The notes under the pieces: generated by a model
What the model saw: only the letters and a program-made list of their open reading frames with translations
What the model was told of the DNA's origin: nothing
Databases searched by the model: none
Source: Microglena sp. YARC
Taxonomy: Eukaryota > Chlorophyta > Chlorophyceae > Chlamydomonadales > Chlamydomonadaceae
DNA: 64,000 bases
Assembly: GCA_022414725.1 (NCBI GenBank)
Contig: CM039462.1
Location: 3,677,936-3,741,935 of the forward strand
Direction of reading: 5' to 3'
Translations under genes and position numbers: made by a program
Part shown: piece after piece, positions 9,186-18,022 of the stretch
How positions within the stretch are numbered: position 1 is the first letter of the stretch
How the letters are laid out: each line of letters opens with the position of its first letter

Positions 9186-11879
9186 CTAAGAAGTAGCGGT
9201 CATTCCAAGCATACAGACAAACCGCCAGAACACAGCAGGATCAAGGGGCTTGGTGAAGGGGTCAGCACAGTTATCCACAGTGTTAACATAGGCAACAGCC
9301 AGTTGGCCATCCTCCACCAGCTCCTTGATGTAGTGATGAATAACATCAATGTGCTTGCTGCGAGGCAGAAGCTGCCAGTCAGTGGCCCAACTCAGGGAAC
9401 CTAAGTTGTCACCCTGAATTGTAACCAAAGCACAAGGCAGACCCAGATCCACCCTCAATTTCTTCAACCATTGGACCTCCCTGGCAGCCTGGGACAGGGC
9501 CTGATACTCAGCCTCACTAGAGCTAATAGCAACAGTAGGCTGTCGCTTGCTCATCCAGTTAACAATGCACCCACCAGCTAGAACTGCAAAGCCAGTCTGA
9601 GATCTCCTGTCAGACCCATCATCAGCATAAGATGAGTCACTAAAGACAGTAAAAGTGAAATCAGGGCTGTGGGTGTAAGTGAGACCCAGGTGAGAATGTG
9701 TTCTCAAATACAAGAGTAACCGTTTGGCAGCCCCCCAGAGAGGGACTGTAGGGTGAGCAGAGAACCTGGATAAATAGCTAACAGCAAAGGAAATATCAGG
9801 CCTGGTGCAAGTGGCCAGGTATAGCAAAGCACCTACAAGAGAGAGGTACTGGCTATTAGACGGCAGGGGCTCTCCAGGGGCGTCAGAAACAGTGGATTTG
9901 GCCATGGGAGCAGCAAACTTGGGTGGGGCAGCAGCAGTAAGACCAAACTGCTCCACCAGATCAACAATGTAGGTGTGCTGAGAGAGATTGATCTGAACAC
10001 ACCTGCCTTCAGAGTCAAGGGTAACATCCATGTCCAAAGAGAGGAACTGAATTGGAACACCCATCTCTTTGACCTCCCAGCCAGCTGCTTCCATTGCCTG
10101 GATCAGCAACACATACCTATCCAGCTCACTAAAAGCACAGATAAAGTCATCAACATAGGTCATGACATAGCTCCACCCACCATCATAATCCTTCCTAAAG
10201 TACAGAGCAGGTTCTGCCTTGCACATAGTAAAGCCATGAGCAACCAGAACCCGCTTGACATCCCTACTCCAAGCTCTGGGTGCCTGCTTCAATCCATAAA
10301 GGGACTTGATCAGTTTGCAGACAAGTGGAACACCGTTAGGACCAAGGTGCCTAAAGCCCTCAGGCTGGTGGCAGTACAGGTCCAGACCAGGCTCCAGCTT
10401 GGCATTTAGGAATGCAGTCTTGATGTCTAGCTGCCGAACAAACATCTTCCTATGAGTGATGGCAGCCAGGAGCACCCTAAGACCTGCTTTGGAGGAGACA
10501 GGGGCATATACATCATGAAAATCCAGCCCAGGACGCTGCAGAAAACCACGGACCACAAAACGTGCCTTGAAGCGTATAGTACCATCAACACCAATCTTCT
10601 TCACAAATAACCACCTGCCAGACAGGATCCTCTGCTTACGAGGCTGTGGAGTGAGAACCCATGTACCATGGGCATGAAGGGAAGCCATCTCATCCTTCAT
10701 GGCAAGAAGCCATTGATCCCTGTCAGGGTTGGTATGCAACATGGCAGCTTTGTAGGTCAGTTCAGTGGTGGATGCAACAGATGCTCCCACGTACAAGCAG
10801 TTTACTTGTACATGGGCAGCGGGGGTATCAGCAGTATCAGCAGTAACCATTAGTAAAGCCCCCAGTGCAGAACTACTGCCTGGTTGAACAGGGCCGGCCT
10901 TCTTTGCCTCTAAATCAACGAAGCCTGGGTCGACCGGAACACCCCAGCCATACGCAGTATCGGAGCCTGACCACGGTTCAAGATCATCACTTGCATCATC
11001 TGCAACGGCTACATCATCACCCGGACTCCTGAGTAATCTATCAGAGACGGCAGGAGGTGAAGCGTTCACCAACTCCATCGAGCTATCAGTGATGATGGGA
11101 GTATGATGACTAGTAGGCAATGGATCTAACAAAGGATCCACTATGGTCTGAGTTGGTGTAAATCCAACGACTTCACCGACGGAATGTGACGCAGAGGAGG
11201 GCCTGGCGACCCCCTGAGATTCGGCTAAGATTTTGTCCGTAGGAGCCGCAGAAACTCGCCCGCCCAGTGTGTTCTCACGCAAAACAGTACCACTGGCCCC
11301 CGACCTAGGTCGCAGAGTCATCCTATGGCCAGGACAGTGGTCAACAATTGGGGAAGACAAAGGGTCTAGGGAATCAACCGCAACCTCAGGCATGTGTCCG
11401 TTGATGGCGGCAGGGATGCTAGAGACATATGGCGACCCATCATAGGGAGTTAGCCCAGGAATGCAGTTATGATCAAACTGCTCATAGAAGAGTACATCAC
11501 GACTCTCTACTACCTGGCGCAACTTAGGAACCCAAACAAAATAACCCTTACTCACCAGAGAATACCCAACCAGTCTACCAGACAACGCCCTTTCGTCTAG
11601 CTTATTACGTTTCTTCCCATTGACTAGAGTAACATAGCAGGGGCATCCAAACACACGTAATAACGACACATCAGGTTTCACCCCATAAAACAACTCAAAG
11701 GGTGTCTTGCGTCCCTGGTTAGGCAGACGGTTTCTAAGGTAACAAGCAGCCAGGAAGGCATAGGGCCAAAAGGACTTAGTAAGCTTAGACTCCAAGTGGA
11801 TACTCCTAGCTATATTCTGAAGGACCCCATTATACCTTTCCACAGTTGCATTCTGCTGTGCAGTGTATGCCAAAGACAA
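9186..11879 (-). CDS. E1 pol: integrase C-terminal part, reverse transcriptase, RNase H
   Basis: 897 residues in the same frame as the protease/integrase segment at 11982-12809, from which it is cut off by a single TAG (CAG in E2). Near the start are AQQNATVERYN, holding the catalytic Glu of the integrase, and then the conserved copia integrase segment. In the middle are the RT motifs RQLDIKTAFLNA, YGLKQAPRAW and YVDDF. At the end is RNase H with FSDSSYADDGSDRRSQTGF, SSSEAEYQAL and the ADPFTKPL tail. It would make cDNA in the virus-like particle and integrate it. It ends about 325 bp before the 3' LTR. Confidence 0.93.
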   Translation of the reverse strand: MSLAYTAQQNATVERYNGVLQNIARSIHLESKLTKSFWPYAFLAACYLRNRLPNQGRKTPFELFYGVKPDVSLLRVFGCPCYVTLVNGKKRNKLDERALSGRLVGYSLVSKGYFVWVPKLRQVVESRDVLFYEQFDHNCIPGLTPYDGSPYVSSIPAAINGHMPEVAVDSLDPLSSPIVDHCPGHRMTLRPRSGASGTVLRENTLGGRVSAAPTDKILAESQGVARPSSASHSVGEVVGFTPTQTIVDPLLDPLPTSHHTPIITDSSMELVNASPPAVSDRLLRSPGDDVAVADDASDDLEPWSGSDTAYGWGVPVDPGFVDLEAKKAGPVQPGSSSALGALLMVTADTADTPAAHVQVNCLYVGASVASTTELTYKAAMLHTNPDRDQWLLAMKDEMASLHAHGTWVLTPQPRKQRILSGRWLFVKKIGVDGTIRFKARFVVRGFLQRPGLDFHDVYAPVSSKAGLRVLLAAITHRKMFVRQLDIKTAFLNAKLEPGLDLYCHQPEGFRHLGPNGVPLVCKLIKSLYGLKQAPRAWSRDVKRVLVAHGFTMCKAEPALYFRKDYDGGWSYVMTYVDDFICAFSELDRYVLLIQAMEAAGWEVKEMGVPIQFLSLDMDVTLDSEGRCVQINLSQHTYIVDLVEQFGLTAAAPPKFAAPMAKSTVSDAPGEPLPSNSQYLSLVGALLYLATCTRPDISFAVSYLSRFSAHPTVPLWGAAKRLLLYLRTHSHLGLTYTHSPDFTFTVFSDSSYADDGSDRRSQTGFAVLAGGCIVNWMSKRQPTVAISSSEAEYQALSQAAREVQWLKKLRVDLGLPCALVTIQGDNLGSLSWATDWQLLPRSKHIDVIHHYIKELVEDGQLAVAYVNTVDNCADPFTKPLDPAVFWRFVCMLGMTATS

Positions 11880-11981
11880 CTCATGTACTGCCCCAACCGA
11901 TTCTAACCAATCCTCGAACCATTTAACTATAAACTCTTTAGCCCTGTCAGATCTCAGACACTTAAAGGCAAACCCCTGCAG

Positions 11982-12809
11982 CTAATTTGACCATCTGAGG
12001 ATGATAGTCTGGACTGCTAAGGGAGCTTCATCCTTGGTCCTCAAGCACAATACCTCAGCATAGCCAGAGAATTGGTCTACAAGGCACAAGATATAAAACT
12101 CCCCACGAAGACCCCTAATATGAACCGGTCCCATGATATCCAAGTGAAGGCGTTGGAGGGGTGCAAGGACCTCAGTCATGCTTTCTTTAGGAAAAGGGAG
12201 ACGCTTTCCCTTAGCCTTTTGACAAGCATCACATGGGATCTTACCCATCTTTTGTACTTGATGAAGGCTGAGGGGTAAGTTCTTAACCATACCACGCTTG
12301 ACAAGGTTGTGCAAGGCATCATAACCGGGATGACCCAGTCGCCTATGCCACAACCATGCAGGAGTGGTAGGGATAATAACTCCACCGTCCTCATCAACAT
12401 CAAGTGCAAAAGCTGGATAATATTCAGCAACCCTCAAACAACGACTGGAGGTGTGACAAGGCCTACATGCAAACTTATACACACCATCACTGGAAGCAGG
12501 AAAGGACCAGAGCACAGAAGAGCCCTGAGTAACAGTACAACTAATACTATCAAAAGCAATCTTGCAGTGGAGGGAATGAGCTACAGCATGTACGGACAGG
12601 AGATTTACTGGACAGTGGGGTATGTATAGAACATTGGTTAAGGTGATTGATGTTGGTAACCAATCACTACATAACACAATGGACCCCATACCCTCTGACC
12701 GTTGAATCACCCCATCAGCAAATCGAACTGCAGGCCCAACAACAGAGGATTCAAACACAGTGAACAACGACCTATCACCTGTGATTGACATCCCAGCTCC
12801 CGAGTCCAC
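11982..12809 (-). pseudogene. E1 pol: protease, GAG-pre-integrase, start of integrase core
   Basis: Starts just at the protease active site DSGAGMSITGD (copia retropepsin, D-S-G). It continues through the zinc-binding HRRLGHPGYDALHNL...CDACQKAK segment and the first catalytic aspartate of integrase (LHLDIMGPV). It ends at a TAG at 11982-11984, where E2 has CAG, and the frame then simply continues. The true upstream boundary is further back, because a one-base insertion near 12855 separates the protease from gag in this copy. Confidence 0.88.
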
Positions 12810-12882
12810 ATGCCAGATACCTTCAGAAAGACTTGGGCTGCAAATGTTTTGAGAACTTAGTCGTGCAAGAAAATAGGACAGA

Positions 12883-12895
12883 GCTTACCTCCTAG
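12883..12895 (-). promoter_or_regulatory. E1 gag UAG stop and adjacent splice-donor sequence
   Basis: On the minus strand TAG (12892-12894) is followed by GAG|GTAAGC. E2 has TAG CAG|GTAAGC at the same place. It may be a leaky stop between gag and pol, or a donor for a gag-only spliced RNA. Both are inferred from conservation. Confidence 0.5.
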
Positions 12896-12977
12896 TTCTT
12901 TGAAATGGCGTACCCATCGATCTGAGCCTGCAAGGACGACAGCTATTTACGTGTAAGCGACCCTGGAAGGGCCAAAG

Positions 12978-14036
12978 CTACGGGCACCGGTTCAGAACCA
13001 GGTGCACGTCCCTTGGCCTTTCTGAGTTCCGGATACTTTGTAAAGCAGCGGTCTTCCGAGTGGCTCGTTTTCGAACGACAGGGTCCCCAAGTGCAATCCA
13101 AGCGCCTCTTGGTGCCCCCGGAACTCTGAGAACCAGATCCTTGCCCCGCTGGAAAGCAGCATTAGCAGTGATCTGGGGAGGGTCGCGGGACCAGCCAGGA
13201 TGCCTTGGATCAGACCTGGGGAGAGACACATTTAAGAAATCTAACGATCTATAAGCATCAAGACAAGACCAGTAGTCTACGGTCTTGTTCTGGTACAACT
13301 CAAAGCCAAACTGGAGGCGCAGCGAATCGAATCGAGGGTGAGTGATGCCATTGATTATAGTGTGCATCGCGTGACGCTGCGGCTGCGGGTATCCCGCACT
13401 GCGAAGATCAGTGCACAACTGCCGCACCCTGCGAAAGAACACATCCACGGGTTCAGAGTTGTTCATGGTCACACTACGAAGCTCAACAAGCATGAGGGGA
13501 ACCCGAGCAGCAAGGGCATCAGAATGCTGCCTCTTGATATGCAGTAAGATATCGCGAGGTGTAGCAAAATCCTGATACACCTGTACCATCGGTTCCGTCA
13601 TGTGCGCGAGCATCATGGTGAGACACATGAACTCCTGGCGTGCAAGGGGCAGGGTACTAAATCCTAACAGTGCAGGATCTACACGAGTCTGACTAGGAGA
13701 GGCAGGTGGTGAGGCAACAGGCGAAAACGGCGTGGCATCATACATAGCGCGAACCGACAGAAAGTACTCGGCAGCGATGCCAGCATCATATGCACGCTGG
13801 TCATCAAGGTTCTCAATCTCATCCAAAGAACTCGCAACATTTACGAGTAGCTCAAAATCTGGCCTAGGAGGTACAAAGCTGAGAGGAACTTTGGCAAACT
13901 GGTACTTGCGTAGATTTGCATTTCGAACTCCCAATCCACCAAAGGTAGCACCACCAGGAGGGGGGTAGTCAATCCCTGCCTGCACAGGCCCCAGATAAGC
14001 ACGGCATGCATGACCCAACTCAGAGAACACCATCAC
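12978..14036 (-). pseudogene. E1 gag, C-terminal half (frameshifted)
   Basis: Aligns by eye to residues 340-650 of E2 gag (FSELGHACRAYLGPV versus YSELGLECRAFLGPV) up to PGWSRDPPQITANAAFQR. It then leaves frame near 13150. In the adjacent frame the E2-like zinc-finger segment (CTWGPC...DRC) can still be followed, so this is decay rather than a different end. Gag forms the particle and binds RNA. Confidence 0.85.
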
Positions 14037-15085
14037 TCGCCTAGCCCGCCCTTCGTATCTAGATTAGCCCGAGTGGCAGCCTGATCCATCCTACCGTACA
14101 AAGTGCGGTCCAAGGAGTCACCAGCTTTCTGCGCCTGGCGAATTTGGCGGCAACTCCGCACATCCATGCGCGAAGGTGTGGAGCCATCAAGCAGGTGCTC
14201 CCAGGATAAGCATCCCAGCGAGCGATTCGGGTAGTAGGGCAGGGGGGGAGGAAAAGGAGAAGGGGCAGGAGGCTGCTCCACCGGTGGAGGTGGAGGTGGA
14301 TTCAGGGAGGGGCCAGCAGCATCGCTGTGGACACTCGAGGCAGCAGCAGCAGTCTCACGAGACCGCGTGTGGTAGCCAGCCAGAGCTCGCTCAGAAGGGT
14401 TGCGAACAAAGGGGAGGGGAGGAATCAAAGGACCAAGTGACGAGCTTCTCAGCAAAGTCGGCATAGCCAACTCAGGTACCGCAGGTGGATGCGGAGGAGC
14501 AGTCGGAGGCTTGTAGACAGGAGGAGGAGGAGGAGGAGGAGGAGCCGACTGGTGCTCAAACACCGGAGACTCAAAAACACGAGTGGCAGTGGAAGGTGTG
14601 ACTCCACCGAAGTCACCACTCCGCGCACTCTGTAGGTCTTCCTCTTCGTCGTCATCGTCATCCTCAGTGTAGTAGCCATCTTCATGCTTATGGCGAGCCA
14701 GATCAGCATTGTCATACTCAAAACGGGCATCAGGAGGCGGAGGAGAAGACTTGTATTTGATGATCTGAGTCGAGACGCAGCATAGACGCATCAGAATATC
14801 CTCTACCTCAGGAAGGAGGCGTTGGACAAGAGGAGAAGGAGGGAGAGAAATGGAGGTTTGGTAGGGGGGGATGTCTTCCATGATGGCGGAAGGAGACTCA
14901 TCTAAGGCAGCAGAGGCCGCTGGCGCGCAATCATCAAGCCAATCAGTGGGAACACGAGTCTTGAACGGAAGAATGCGGTCGCAGCCATTGGATACAATGA
15001 CGCTCTCCATACCGCGCGACCAAGACAAACCATTCTGTGGGGTTAGCTTTTCGAAGCCGGCAGGAGGCCCACGCGGAAGTTGCAT
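14033..15085 (-). pseudogene. E1 gag, N-terminal half
   Basis: Begins MQLPRGPPAGFEKLTPQNG, matching E2 gag (MQLPRGPPANFEKL). It carries an acidic run (EDDDDDEEEDL) and proline-rich stretches, as in E2. A one-base deletion near 14040 ends the frame early, and the protein continues in the 12978-14036 frame. The start lies 38 nt from the 5' LTR, just after the primer site. Confidence 0.88.
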
Positions 15086-15108
15086 TATAAAGCAGTGGTA
15101 GATCGAGA

Positions 15109-15122
15109 TGAAGCCCAGAACC
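15109..15122 (-). promoter_or_regulatory. E1 primer-binding site candidate
   Basis: Directly after the 5' LTR the minus strand reads GGTTCTGGGCTTCA. It lacks the TGG start expected for pairing with a tRNA 3' CCA end. It resembles the copia type, GGTTATGGGCCC, which pairs with the anticodon arm of an initiator tRNA-Met fragment. Confidence 0.45.
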
Positions 15123-15516
15123 TATCAGCTATTAAGCACTTCTAAGAGTGGACAGAGATGTATGCAGCGGAGACAGACGCGCCAATCTATACACAGAGAC
15201 GAGAATAACGTTACAAGCAAGGACGTACACTAAAGGACACCAGCGGTGGGCGAAGTGGATGCCTGTAACCTGAATAGACCCTAAGCCCGGATCTTGTCAC
15301 CCTGACACCGTTTAACACAGGACATGTTAGGGAGAGACCGATAAGACACAGAGAGACAGGCAGTCAATAGGAAGCTGACACTGAGTCACTAAAGGATGAC
15401 TCAGTTCTACGGGAAGCTATCACTATGGGAAGCTATCAGGGCCGATAGTTCTAAGGGAGTACATAAATAGTCACCAAGTCATAAAACGCTTGAGAGCACC
15501 GCAATTCATGCTGACA
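15123..15516 (-). repeat. E1 5' LTR
   Basis: 394 bp, the partner of 8468-8861. It is followed at 15517-15521 by the duplicated target CACGC. Confidence 0.93.
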
Positions 15517-16225
15517 CACGCTTGACCAATTTGTAGCCTCGCTCGCGACGCTGCATAGAAATTGTTTCTCATACAGTACGTCGGTACTACAAGACTAAGA
15601 CAGGATCATCCAATCCTAGAGCAGAAATGGATTTAGTTCAGGTCGATGGAAGAATGCTATGTATGGCGGCTGGATGTCCTCAGGGAATGTTTTTGTGTGA
15701 AAGGTAAACCTTACAAGCCGAACGACCTTGAAAGAGACAATTGTTCTTGTTTACCGGGATGTTATTACCAAAGACGGCGAGCAGCCTTAAAGGCTAGAGC
15801 CATGTAACCAAGTTCAAGGTCAAGTTTTATGTCGACCACCGATACATCCACATTCGGTGAGGAGCCTACAGGCTGATAGGCCCAGCAATCAAATCAAACC
15901 ATGTCCCCGTTTTTTAGTTTTAAAAGGATTTCCACCCCAAGAGGTGGGTCTGCCAACACTTATAACCAGCGACACCGACAATTCAGTTCGAATGGCTTTC
16001 CCACTCCTGTAAGATTGGCTGCTTCAGAAAAACTGCAGAAGTAGTCGGTGCGGGAAGGTAGGCTCTGACCCCTCCCCTAGTGGCTCCGAAGTTCAAGCTT
16101 AAGTAGCTCCGAAGACGGAGAGCAGCCAAATTGCTAGCTGGATCCATGTAACTGTCATAGTGGTGCACTAGAGAGACACGAGTGCTATATCGGCATCTTG
16201 ATCAAGATGTTCTCAGAGCCCCCGT
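15517..16225. other. Spacer between E1 and E5 with dispersed repeats
   Basis: No gene is seen. Family 1 hairpin repeats lie at 15773-15828 and 16093-16157 (plus orientation). A third repeat at about 15908-16012 resembles 1610-1735: blocks AGAGGTGGGTCTG, ACCAGCGACA, ATTCAGTTCGAA and CCCACTCCTGTAA against AGGAGGTGGGCCT, ACCAGCGACA, TTCAGTTTGAAC and CGCCTCTCCTAAA. Confidence 0.5.
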
Positions 16226-16453
16226 TGTTATTGACTGATTTATATATCAGTCTCTGAGTCGGCATAATGCACACCGGTACCTTTCCCTCCTGGTACCGTG
16301 TTGCCTGCCGCCAGGCCACAGGCTAGCTGTGGCCTGCACGTGACTGCAGTACCCTGCAGTACACATCTCTTTTCTATATGATTGCGCCTGTTGCGCTTAA
16401 TAGCATCTTCTCCTCTATCGAGCCTATGCCGTTGTAACAATCTTACATTAACA
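16226..16453 (+). repeat. E5 5' LTR
   Basis: Starts TGTTATTGACTG and ends CATTAACA. It contains a strong hairpin, AGGCCACAG-gctag-CTGTGGCCT. There is no second copy in the window, so the limits rest on the TG...CA ends and the adjacent primer site. Confidence 0.6.
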
Positions 16454-16946
16454 GGTTATGTGCGCCATCTTTAGACGCTAACGAAGAACAGCCGCTGATT
16501 TCCGCGTTCGGAATCAGTTCCCCTCTGACTAGTCGAAGGCCCGAGTTTTAACTAAGCACCTGGACTCCCTGTGCGGATCCTACTTCCCGCTGCTCCGCCT
16601 GCCGCTTCCTACCAAGAATCCTTGGATCTGCCACTGCGTCCTACGACTGGAGCAAGCAAGAGCGACCACTAGTCACCGAAATCTATGAAGTGAGTATAGG
16701 ACGACGCCCTCACCGAGACCCACACAGCGCTGTATTGATCTCAGACGATCAATTTGTTTACGACCCCAGCTTAAGAGAAGCTCCTGTCGTCGAACATTGC
16801 CGCTTGGCAAAGTTCACCCCCCGGTAATCCGCTGGATCCCTTTGGATCGCCGATTCCCACAAGTACTCCATCCCCCCTTCCCCTGCCCCGCCCTATCCCA
16901 ACACTCCGACCTACAACGCCAAGACTCCCACACAGAAGACCTCACC

Positions 16947-17279
16947 ATGCAACCTCCCCGTATATTCACTGGTAACAACCTCTACACCTGGCGCTGCGCC
17001 AGAGTGCATATACTCCTCGACCTCAAGTCCGATAGGGACACCATTGCCATCGCTTTCGACTGCCAACAGGCGGTGGTCGCTGGCGAGCCTGCCGACTCTG
17101 ATGTATGGTTACCCTGCTGATGACATTACTTACCCTGTTTTTGCGGGTGCTGATCCAGCTGCTCCGGCTCGTGGTGTCCCCACCAGGATCTCCACCTGGA
17201 AGAACAACAAGGCCTTCAAGATGATCATAGATCGGGTGTCAGACGCAATCCAGGCGGCCATCCATGCTAACACAGATAT
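16947..17279 (+). pseudogene. E5 gag fragment
   Basis: The first part reads MQPPRIFTGNNLYTW...VHILLDLK and ends in a stop. After a one-base shift near 17112 it continues as PADDITYPVFAGADPAAPAR...TWKNNKAFKMIIDRVSDAI. The GNNLYTW and WKNNKAFKMI elements are typical of copia gag N-termini. The fragment is interrupted by the E3 LTR after NTDI. Confidence 0.65.
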
Positions 17280-17651
17280 TGTAACAGCTCAGAAGCAACG
17301 GCGGAAGGGTTGTGTACACGAGAAGAGTTATTGGCTAGAATGACAGGAGATTAGAATAAGGTTCGGAGGTCTAGCTAGTAGCTATAGGATACTACGTCAC
17401 TAGTATGGTTAGTTGTTAAGTATGGTAAGGGATGTAGGATGTTCTCGAAGGCTCGTCAATAGGTATAATGATGATGGCCGTGAAGAGAGCAATCCGATAT
17501 TGTAAGGCAGCCGGCAGGCGTGCTTGTGAGAGAGGCAGTACATGAGGAAGTACTGTCTCTTCGTGCGTACGCTGTTACTTAGACCAGAGGTATGACTGTA
17601 CCTAAAGGTCTAATAACGGTCAGAGCCTGTGAAGGAGTCTGTACCGTTACA
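17280..17651 (-). repeat. E3 3' LTR
   Basis: 372 bp, running TGTAACGGTAC...AGCTGTTACA on the minus strand, with TGTAAC/GTTACA inverted ends and a G-rich polypurine tract directly upstream. It contains an internal hairpin near 17531-17560 (AGGCAGTAC/GTACTGTCT). The target flank on this side is GATAT (17275-17279). Confidence 0.75.
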
Positions 17652-17684
17652 CTCCCCCCCTCCATGAAGAGATGCGGACCCCGC

Positions 17685-17985
17685 TGTCAGCATGAATTGC
17701 GGTGCTCTCACGCGTTTTATGACTTGGTGACTACTTATGTACTTCCTTAGAACTATCGGTCCTGACAGTACTATGTCAGCTTCCTGTTGACTGCGTCATC
17801 GGTTCTTCTGACACGCGCTGTCTAACCTGTACCCTGATCAGGTTCCAGGCTACCGCCCCCCTTTCCTCCGCTGGTGTCCCTTTATGGTTCCACTGTCTTT
17901 TGTAATATCATTCTCGTCTCCGCATTTATAGATTGGCGTGCTGCACACACTAAGTCCACTCTCCGGAGTGTTATCCAAGCTGATA
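17685..17985 (+). repeat. E2 5' LTR
   Basis: TGTCAGCATG...CAAGCTGATA. It differs from the 3' LTR only around GACTGCGTC/GACTCCTTC. Confidence 0.95.
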
Positions 17986-18001
17986 GGTTATACGGTCCCT
18001 C
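17986..18001 (+). promoter_or_regulatory. E2 primer-binding site candidate
   Basis: GGTTATACGGTCCCTC follows the LTR directly. The flanking leader matches E1 (ACTACCACTGCTTT versus TCTACCACTGCTTT), but this 16-bp core does not. It is closer to the unrelated element E4 (GGTTACGGTCCCCTCG). Confidence 0.5.
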
Positions 18002-18022
18002 ATTTACTACCACTGCTTTGCG

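Larger units (their letters stand above)
8468..15516 (-). mobile_element. Ty1/copia LTR retrotransposon E1
   Basis: A complete 7,049-bp element on the minus strand. Two 394-bp LTRs differ at only two positions that I can find and are flanked by a 5-bp duplication, CACGC (8463-8467 and 15517-15521). The order in the minus direction is LTR, primer site, gag, protease, integrase, reverse transcriptase, RNase H, polypurine tract, LTR. This is the copia order, with integrase before reverse transcriptase. Coding is broken by frameshifts near 14040, 13150 and 12855 and by in-frame TAG codons at 12943-12945 and 11982-11984, so the copy is not autonomous although its LTRs look young. It is a relative of E2, with similar LTR ends and a closely matching pol. 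E1 LTRs are about 90 bp longer. Confidence 0.95.
16226..17279 (+). mobile_element. Ty1/copia relic E5, 5' end only
   Basis: A 228-bp LTR (16226-16453, TGTTATTGAC...TTACATTAACA) is followed at once by a primer-site candidate, GGTTATGTGCGCC. A leader of about 490 bp and a gag start follow. The element is cut at 17279 by the 3' LTR of the gypsy element E3. The rest would lie beyond the far end of E3, which is not recovered here. The bases before the LTR are CCCGT, and the matching duplication is not visible. Confidence 0.7.

Noticed and set aside
9833..10853. Antisense frames within E1 pol (and the matching ones in E2)
   Set aside because: Shadows of the conserved pol coding sequence.
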